DNA of 64,000 nucleotides from Actinomycetospora sp. NBRC 106378 (GTDB taxonomy: Bacteria > Actinomycetota > Actinomycetes > Mycobacteriales > Pseudonocardiaceae). Within the stretch, counting starts at the first letter, position 1, and each line of letters opens with the position of its first letter. Where the stretch lies: assembly GCF_030269685.1 (NCBI RefSeq), contig NZ_BSTT01000017.1, positions 55,103 through 119,102 of the forward strand, in the 5' to 3' direction. The notes under the pieces are model-generated. The model ran no database searches. It was not told the DNA's origin and worked only from the letters and a program-made list of their open reading frames with translations. Below are positions 58,673 through 64,000 of this stretch, in pieces. A program made the translations under genes and the position numbers.

Positions 58673-58767
58673 CGTTGAGCCACGCTAACGGACATTGCGG
58701 ACGTCGCGGCCGTCGGGAACAGCACATCGGGCGCGCTGCGGAGCCTCCACCGGGTACTCCCACGCCC

Positions 58768-60423
58768 ATGGTCCATCTGGTCGCCGCCGTGGTCGGCCTC
58801 GTGATCGTCACCGCCCTCGTCCGGGCCGGTGCGCGACGCACGGGGGTTCCCGACCCGATCGCCCTGCTCCTCGTGGGCGTCGCCGCGTCCTGGATCCCGG
58901 GGCTCCCCGACTACCGCATCGACCCCGACCTGGTGCTCGTGGTCATCCTCCCGGTGCTGCTCTACTGCGCCGGGTTCGCGGCGTCGGTGCCGGCCTTCCG
59001 CGTGCACCTGCGCCCCATCCTGCTGCTCGCGGTCGGCCTGACCCTCGCCTCCACGCTCGCCGTCGGGGCGGTGGCCGCGGCGCTCGTCCCCGGACTGGGG
59101 TTCGCGGCGGCGTGCGCGCTCGGCGCGGTCGTCGCCCCGCCCGACGCGGTGGCGGCGACGTCGATCGCCCGCACGATCCGGCTCCCGCGCCGGGTGGTCG
59201 CCCTGCTCGAGGGCGAGAGCCTGTTCAACGACGCGGCGGCGCTGACCGCGCTGACCGTCGCGGTCACCGCCGTGACCGGGGCGACGTCGTTCGCCGGCGC
59301 GGCCGGGGAGTTCCTGCTGGTCGCCCTCGGCGGGGTCGCGGTCGGGGCAGCGGTCGGGCTCGCGATCGGCTGGGTCCGCAAGCGGGTGCTGCACCCCTAC
59401 ACCGACGTGGTCGTCTTCCTCGTCGCGCCGTTCGTCGTCTACCTGCCCGCCGAGGAGCTCGGCGTCTCCGGGTTGGTCGCGGTGGTTGTCGCGGGGCTCT
59501 ACCTGGGCCACCGCGCGACGACGATCATGGAACCGGGCGCGCGGGTGGTCACCGGCGCGGTGCGCACCGCCGTCTCGTGGCTGCTCGAGGGCATGGTGTT
59601 CCTGCTGGTGGGGCTGCAGCTGCGCAGCGTCGTCGACGGGATCTCCGGACTGCCCCCGTTCGCCGTGGCCGGGGTGACCGCCGCCGTCGTCGTGACCCTG
59701 GTGGTCGTCCGGTTCGCGTGGGTGGTGCTCAGCGAGCAGGTCGCGGGGCAGGTGCTGCGCCGCCGGTACGCCTCGTGGTCGGAGTCCGTCCTGACCTCGT
59801 GGGCCGGCATGCGCGGCGCCGTCTCGCTCGCGGCGGTGCTGACGCTGCCGCTCGCGTTCCCGCAGCGCGACCTGATCGTCTTCGTGACGTTCGTGGTCAT
59901 CCTGGTGACCCTGCTCGGCCAGGGCGTCTCGCTGCCCGCCCTGGCCCGCCGGCTGCCCTCGGCGCGCTGCGAGGTCCACCAGGAGGCCCAGGAGGAGGCC
60001 CGGGCCCGGCGGCTCGCCGCTGACGCCGCGCTCGAGTGCCTGGAGGAGATCGAGCGGGACAACCCGGGGCGGGAGCCGGTCGTCGAGCAGTTGCGACGGC
60101 GCGTCAACAATCGGATGGAAGCGGCGTCCGAGGCCCTGGAGGCCGCCTCCGACGCCTTCGACCCCGAGGGCGGCGCCGAGGCCGCCGGCCGGGGCGGGGC
60201 GGTCGAGTCGGTGGCCGAGTCCGAGGACGACGAGCACGACGACGACTCCGACCGCAGTCGCGAGGGCGTGCGCGACACCTACCGCCGCTACGGGCAGGCG
60301 ATGCTCGTCGCCGAACGCTCGCGGCTCCTCGCCCTGCGCGACGCCGGGGCGCTGCCCGAGGACGCGTTCGTCCGGCTCCAGCACGAGCTGGACCTGGAGC
60401 AGGCCGCCCTCACGGTCCGGTAG
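58768..60423 (+). CDS. CPA1-family sodium/proton antiporter (551 aa)
   Basis: Membrane helices occupy residues 1-400, with the ion-binding ND pair in LLEGESLFNDAAALTALTVA and VVAPPDAVAATSIART. A cytoplasmic C-terminal region of about 150 residues is helical and acidic with a low-complexity DDEHDDDSD stretch and a conserved tail (YRRYGQAMLVAERSRLLALR). The protein should exchange Na+ or K+ for H+. ATG 58768 has only a weak ribosome site. It is divergent from the MFS gene. Confidence 0.88.
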   Translation: MVHLVAAVVGLVIVTALVRAGARRTGVPDPIALLLVGVAASWIPGLPDYRIDPDLVLVVILPVLLYCAGFAASVPAFRVHLRPILLLAVGLTLASTLAVGAVAAALVPGLGFAAACALGAVVAPPDAVAATSIARTIRLPRRVVALLEGESLFNDAAALTALTVAVTAVTGATSFAGAAGEFLLVALGGVAVGAAVGLAIGWVRKRVLHPYTDVVVFLVAPFVVYLPAEELGVSGLVAVVVAGLYLGHRATTIMEPGARVVTGAVRTAVSWLLEGMVFLLVGLQLRSVVDGISGLPPFAVAGVTAAVVVTLVVVRFAWVVLSEQVAGQVLRRRYASWSESVLTSWAGMRGAVSLAAVLTLPLAFPQRDLIVFVTFVVILVTLLGQGVSLPALARRLPSARCEVHQEAQEEARARRLAADAALECLEEIERDNPGREPVVEQLRRRVNNRMEAASEALEAASDAFDPEGGAEAAGRGGAVESVAESEDDEHDDDSDRSREGVRDTYRRYGQAMLVAERSRLLALRDAGALPEDAFVRLQHELDLEQAALTVR

Positions 60424-60463
60424 GGCGGCCCGCTCGGGACCCGGCGCGGGCCCTGGTCGCGAG

Positions 60464-60715
60464 CTTGTCGCGGGCTGCTGCCCGGCCGATCCGGCCCTTG
60501 TCGCGGGCTACTGCCCCGGCCGGCCCGACCTGTCGTTGTGAACCAGAACGACAAGGCACCGGGCCCGGGCCGGAAACCCGCGACAAGGCGCCCGACCGCA
60601 GGCCCAACGGCGCCGACCCGACTTGTCGCGGGCTACTTCCCCGACCGGCCCGACCTGTCGTTGTGAACCAGAACGACAAGGCACCGGGCCCGGGCCGGAA
60701 CCCACGACAGGGCAG
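60464..60715. repeat. Repeat block with two 79-bp direct repeats
   Basis: Copies 60497-60575 and 60622-60700 differ at only two positions. Each starts CTTGTCGCGGGCTACT and contains the small palindrome TGTCGTT gtgaaccag AACGACA. Extra partial CTTGTCGCG units flank them in both orientations. The block lies between the convergent antiporter and GH13 genes and shows no coding signal. Confidence 0.92.
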
Positions 60716-60727
60716 CCCGACCCGGCG

Positions 60728-62944
60728 TCAGGAAGGCTCCACCAGCAGCGCCATCCCCCGGCGGGCCGCGAGGTCCACCGCGAAGGCGTGCAGGTCGTCG
60801 ACGAAACCGAGCGGCTCCTGGGTGAACATGTCGAGCACCGCCCCGCCGGGCGCCAGGGCCTCGGACCGGACCGTGCCGCGCACCGGCTCCGCGCCGAAGT
60901 TCAGCACGGTGAGCGCGTGGGCGCCGCTGGCGAGCCGGTGGACCAGGACGAGCAGGCCGGCGTGGGAGACGTCGGGGATGTCGACCTGCCGCGCCGTGGC
61001 GATCCCGTAGTGCTTCCGGACGGCGAGGATCGCCTGGAGCTGGCGGGCGAAGCTGCGCTCGTCGGCGAGCTGCTCGGGCAGCGTGCCGTAGAGGCTGCGC
61101 CCGCGCGGCATGCCCTCGGCGGAGCGGTCGTCGTCCGGGGCGAAGCCCATGAGGTCGTGCGCGCCGCGGTGGACCCAGCGGGTGTCGCCCTCGGCGACCA
61201 GGGCGGCGACGTCGGAGACCGGGAGGGTCAGCATCCCGGTCAGGTCCCAGCCGGAGAGCGCGAAGACCCCGGGCTGCATCGCGTTGAACATCGCGAGCAT
61301 GAGGTGGACCGCGCGGATCTCCTCGGCCTCGGCCGCCCCGATGTCGTCGAGGTCGCGGATGCCGATCGACGCCGCGATGACGGTGGCCGTCGTCGAGGCG
61401 ATGCCGTTCGTGGTGAACACCAGGTTGTAGGGGTGCTCCGGCCCGGCGAGCGCGGCGAGCAGCTCCCCGCGGACGGTCTCGGCCAGCTGCGCGCCCGTGA
61501 CCTCCGCGCCGCGGAAGACGACCGTCTCGTCGCGGTGCCCGGCGGCCCAGTGGACGAGCTCGTAGGTCATCTCGTCGTGGTTCTGCAGCGCGTGCACCAA
61601 CGAGGCGGGGTCGATGCCGAGGTCGCGGGCGGTGCGCAGGCCCAGCCGCAGGAACTCGGCGTCACCGGTCGCGAGGGCGTGGTGGTAGCCGGGGCGGTTG
61701 ACGAAGTCGTACGACAGGTCCGCGCCGGCCTTCCCGACCTCGCGGATGTCGTCCATCGTCAGGTTCAGTTCCTGGAAGGTGAACCCGCCGACCTTGCGGA
61801 CCATGCTCGCGATGAGGTGGTTCGCGGCGCCGGAGAGCGGGTGGCCCTCCGACCACGCCGGCCCGCCCAGGGCGCTCTTCTCCACCCCGAGGAAGCCGTT
61901 GGCGTCGAGGCGCAGCGCCCCGGAGCCGAGGTCGGCCAGCGAGTGCAGCGCGTCGCCGATCGTCAGGCGCATCCCCGCGAACGACGGGTCGAGCCAGTTG
62001 ATCGAGGGCTGCCCCTCCTTGAAGTAGTGCAGGTAGACCCACCGCCGGGCCACGCCGTCCACCCCGACGACGGCCTTCGTCGCGCTCCAGTTGGTCTCCT
62101 TGACCCCGGGCGCGTGGAAGATCACCCGCTGCAGCGCGCCGATGATGTAGCCGGCCTTCTCCAGGCGCTCCTCGGTGGCGACGTCGAGGTTCACCGAGTC
62201 GCGCCCCGGCGGGACGACGGGCAGCTCCGACCAGTCCTCCGGGTCGACCTCGACCATGTGGAAGATGCCGGGGTAGTCGGCGTAGCCCATCTCGGCGAGG
62301 CGGAAGTCGGCGCCCTTGCCGGTGTGGCCGGGGACCACGTCGTCGATCACGGTGCCGCCGTGGAAGGTCGCCATCCCGCACATGGAGCGGAAGTCGGCCT
62401 CGGAGCCGAACGCCGGGTCGATCACCGTGGAGATGCGGTCGAAGTGGCCGTCGACGCTCGGGGTGTGCTCCCAGCCGGAGATGCCGCCCGCGCGCTTCAC
62501 CGGGCCGGTGTGCACGCCCTCGACGCCGATCGCCGCGAACGCCCGCCACAGCTCCTCCTCGGCCATCGCGGCGAGGAAGGGCTGGCCCGGGCGGGTCATG
62601 AACGACAGCGGGTACGCGGTGAACCACACGCTCGCGGTGTCGACGGCGCCCCGCGGGTCCGGGTCGGCGTAGGGGTTCTGCCACATCGCGCCACGCCCGG
62701 AGAACTGGCGGGCGATCGCGTCCGCGTCGGCGAGCATCGACTGCCCACGCAGCCACGCGACGTAGGCGGGGTTGGTGCCGATCGGCTCGCCGTCGCGACC
62801 CGCGGCCCGCCGCTCGAAGGGCGAGCGCACCTTGGGGCGGTGGCGCAGCGCCCGCGGCCGTGCGGGGTGGAAGTGCTCGGCGTAGGTGAGGTCGATCGGC
62901 CCCGTCCCCTCGTCGACCGACCCGCTGTCCGCCCCGTCCGCCAC
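60728..62944 (-). CDS. GH13 alpha-glucosyltransferase / TreS-like enzyme (738 aa)
   Basis: The catalytic residues are in [20 protein letters not shown] (nucleophile Asp), [12 protein letters not shown] (acid/base Glu) and [20 protein letters not shown] (third Asp). The family annotation is close to maltose alpha-D-glucosyltransferase/trehalose synthase, though it is longer than classic TreS (about 600 aa) and has a distinct N-terminal about 100 residues. GTG 62944 has GGAGG seven bases upstream. If a trehalose synthase, it could compensate for the broken otsA. Exact substrate unknown. Confidence 0.8.
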   Translation of the reverse strand: MADGADSGSVDEGTGPIDLTYAEHFHPARPRALRHRPKVRSPFERRAAGRDGEPIGTNPAYVAWLRGQSMLADADAIARQFSGRGAMWQNPYADPDPRGAVDTASVWFTAYPLSFMTRPGQPFLAAMAEEELWRAFAAIGVEGVHTGPVKRAGGISGWEHTPSVDGHFDRISTVIDPAFGSEADFRSMCGMATFHGGTVIDDVVPGHTGKGADFRLAEMGYADYPGIFHMVEVDPEDWSELPVVPPGRDSVNLDVATEERLEKAGYIIGALQRVIFHAPGVKETNWSATKAVVGVDGVARRWVYLHYFKEGQPSINWLDPSFAGMRLTIGDALHSLADLGSGALRLDANGFLGVEKSALGGPAWSEGHPLSGAANHLIASMVRKVGGFTFQELNLTMDDIREVGKAGADLSYDFVNRPGYHHALATGDAEFLRLGLRTARDLGIDPASLVHALQNHDEMTYELVHWAAGHRDETVVFRGAEVTGAQLAETVRGELLAALAGPEHPYNLVFTTNGIASTTATVIAASIGIRDLDDIGAAEAEEIRAVHLMLAMFNAMQPGVFALSGWDLTGMLTLPVSDVAALVAEGDTRWVHRGAHDLMGFAPDDDRSAEGMPRGRSLYGTLPEQLADERSFARQLQAILAVRKHYGIATARQVDIPDVSHAGLLVLVHRLASGAHALTVLNFGAEPVRGTVRSEALAPGGAVLDMFTQEPLGFVDDLHAFAVDLAARRGMALLVEPS

Positions 62945-63141
62945 CGACGTACCTCCTGCTCCCCGCGCGTTCCGCGCGACATGGTCACACGCAGGCCGGG
63001 CGCCCCCGCCGTCGGGATCGCACCCCGGACGGGGGTGTCGGAGCTGATTCGATCCAGGGGGTGGTGGGCTGCGCCCGGGTGAGCAGTCATCCGCGTGATG
63101 GCACCGGTGACAGCTCACCTGGGCGAAGCCCGCTATGTTCT

Positions 63142-63158
63142 CGGTACCCGTGGTACCG
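63142..63158. promoter_or_regulatory. Dyad just upstream of the last gene's ribosome site
   Basis: CGGTACC and GGTACCG are exact 7-bp arms with a three-base loop, 14 bp before the GTG start. Another short palindrome (GGTGA...TCACC) lies at 63106-63119. Either could be an operator or part of a hairpin in the 5' leader. Confidence 0.4.
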
Positions 63159-63171
63159 GATGGAGGACCCA

Positions 63172-64000
63172 GTGGCCCGTCGTCGTTCCTCCCGGTCCGG
63201 CCGATCCGGGGCGGTGATCGAGGCGCGCGCCGGGGACCGTGGACTTTCCGCGGGCACCCGGGCGCTCCTGCTGCTCGTCGTGGTGCTGCCCAACGTCGTC
63301 GGGGCCTGCGTGGTACTCGTGCTGGCGGCGTGGGTCCTGCCGCACGACCTCGTCGACGCCCCCTCGCTGCTGCTGCGCAATCTCGTCGTCTTCGCCGGCT
63401 ACGTCGTGCTGGCCGTGGCGGTCGGCGCCGGGTGGGGCCACCTGATGATGCGGGTCCGCCCCCGGCGTCCCGAGGCGGACGAGCGACAGCGGCGGGGGTG
63501 GGAGCGCCGGTTCCGGCGGGTCGTGATCGGCGGACCGGTGCGGCTCGCGGCGGTGCAGACGACGCTCTGGGGCGTCGCGTCCGCGGTGTTCCTGCTGCTC
63601 AACGTGTTCGACTCGTGGCGGATCGCGCTGCAGGTCGCGGCGACCGTCCTGCTCGGCGGTCTCGCGACCGTGTCGATCACCTACCGGCTCGTGGAGGTCG
63701 TGCTCCGACCGGCTGCACGCCGGGTGTTGTCGGCACGCCCGCCGTCGGGACGGGTGCTGCCCGGGGTGCTGATGCGGACCCTCGGCGGCTGGGTGTTCGG
63801 CACGGCGGTGCCGCTGCTCGGCGTGGTGCTCGCGGCCGTCGCCGCGTTGGCGTTCGGGACGTACGACGTGACCCGCCTCGCGATCGTGGTGGTGGTGCTC
63901 GGTGGGGTGGCGCTGATCCTGGGCGGGGCGGTGATCACCCTGACCGCCCTGTCCACCGCCGCCCCCGTCCTCGCGGTCCGCCGGGCCCTGAAGAAGGTCG
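63172..64000 (+). CDS. Membrane protein, probable N-terminus of an adenylate cyclase (cut by window edge)
   Basis: The frame from GTG 63172 (GGAGG five bases upstream) stays open to the end of the window, so the stop lies beyond. About 276 codons encode six membrane helices (for example [35 protein letters not shown] and [20 protein letters not shown]) with charged loops. The pattern of six helices leading to a likely HAMP resembles the membrane half of mycobacterial-type class III adenylate cyclases, but the catalytic domain is not in view. The identification is tentative. Confidence 0.65.
   Translation, partial: MARRRSSRSGRSGAVIEARAGDRGLSAGTRALLLLVVVLPNVVGACVVLVLAAWVLPHDLVDAPSLLLRNLVVFAGYVVLAVAVGAGWGHLMMRVRPRRPEADERQRRGWERRFRRVVIGGPVRLAAVQTTLWGVASAVFLLLNVFDSWRIALQVAATVLLGGLATVSITYRLVEVVLRPAARRVLSARPPSGRVLPGVLMRTLGGWVFGTAVPLLGVVLAAVAALAFGTYDVTRLAIVVVVLGGVALILGGAVITLTALSTAAPVLAVRRALKKV

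Noticed and set aside
60288..60705. Overlapping - strand frames with repeated FWFTTTGRAGRGSSPRQ
   Set aside because: They are translations of the 79-bp repeats and have no start-site support.

Overview
This window comes from a high-GC actinobacterium, most probably a member of the Pseudonocardiaceae (a Pseudonocardia- or Actinomycetospora-like genome). That placement is inference. It rests on strongly GC-rich third codon positions, frequent GTG starts, a mycothione reductase (mycothiol redox chemistry), two luciferase-like F420/flavin-type oxidoreductases, a GlnR-like site upstream of amt-glnB-glnD, Asp23/AmaP proteins and ANTAR regulators. No rRNA, tRNA, CRISPR array, phage module or recognisable transposase was seen. 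The DNA looks like chromosomal backbone carrying many small accessory genes, interspersed palindromic repeats and several decayed genes.

Layout. 1-4.4 kb: small conserved proteins, a C-terminal alcohol dehydrogenase remnant, a FadH-type dienoyl-CoA reductase broken by a 13-bp tandem duplication, and mycothione reductase. 4.4-9.7 kb: an orphan CHASE3 membrane sensor, a SulP transporter divergent from a MerR regulator, a TetR regulator, a large palindromic repeat and a luciferase-like oxidoreductase. 10-15.9 kb: an AraC regulator, a VOC protein, a Tat/lipobox phosphoglycerate-mutase-like lipoprotein, a glycosyltransferase, membrane proteins and an alpha/beta hydrolase. 16-24 kb: a stress block with a DUF2188/helical protein, an ECF sigma factor translationally coupled to a zinc-finger/Asp23 fusion, further Asp23 proteins, DUF2273, DUF6286, AmaP, a beta-propeller lipoprotein, CsbD and manganese catalase. 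24-31 kb: a signalling block with GAF-ANTAR, a GAF/ANTAR-like/AraC fusion, CheR-PAS, CheB and a STAS-like protein. 31-38 kb: BKACE, nitrogen regulation (amt-glnB and a degenerate glnD), a DUF1990-like protein and ilvD.

38-49.5 kb: otsA with an in-frame nonsense codon, a metallo-beta-lactamase-fold protein, an internally deleted alcohol dehydrogenase, a four-gene coupled cluster (acyl-CoA dehydrogenase-like, PIG-L deacetylase, NodS-like methyltransferase, GT2 glycosyltransferase), a P-loop kinase, a phytoene-dehydrogenase-like oxidoreductase and a hemerythrin. 49.5-64 kb: a Rieske/DUF2231 protein, DUF4383, a full-length formate dehydrogenase alpha subunit read through an in-frame UGA (selenocysteine) with a textbook bacterial SECIS hairpin, STAS, a second luciferase-like protein, FetAB, an MFS transporter, a CPA1 antiporter, a TreS-like GH13 enzyme, and the start of a membrane protein resembling the N-terminus of actinobacterial adenylate cyclases.

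The most interesting items are the sigma/anti-sigma-like/Asp23 envelope cluster, the Sec-dependent formate dehydrogenase with no beta subunit beside it, the PIG-L/NodS/GT2 cluster, and several families of intergenic palindromes. One of those families is a 65-nt hairpin repeat whose two copies carry compensatory base changes. Gene decay is unusually visible: a frameshift in fadH, a nonsense codon in otsA, two alcohol dehydrogenase remnants, and a GlnD without intact catalytic motifs or ACT domains.
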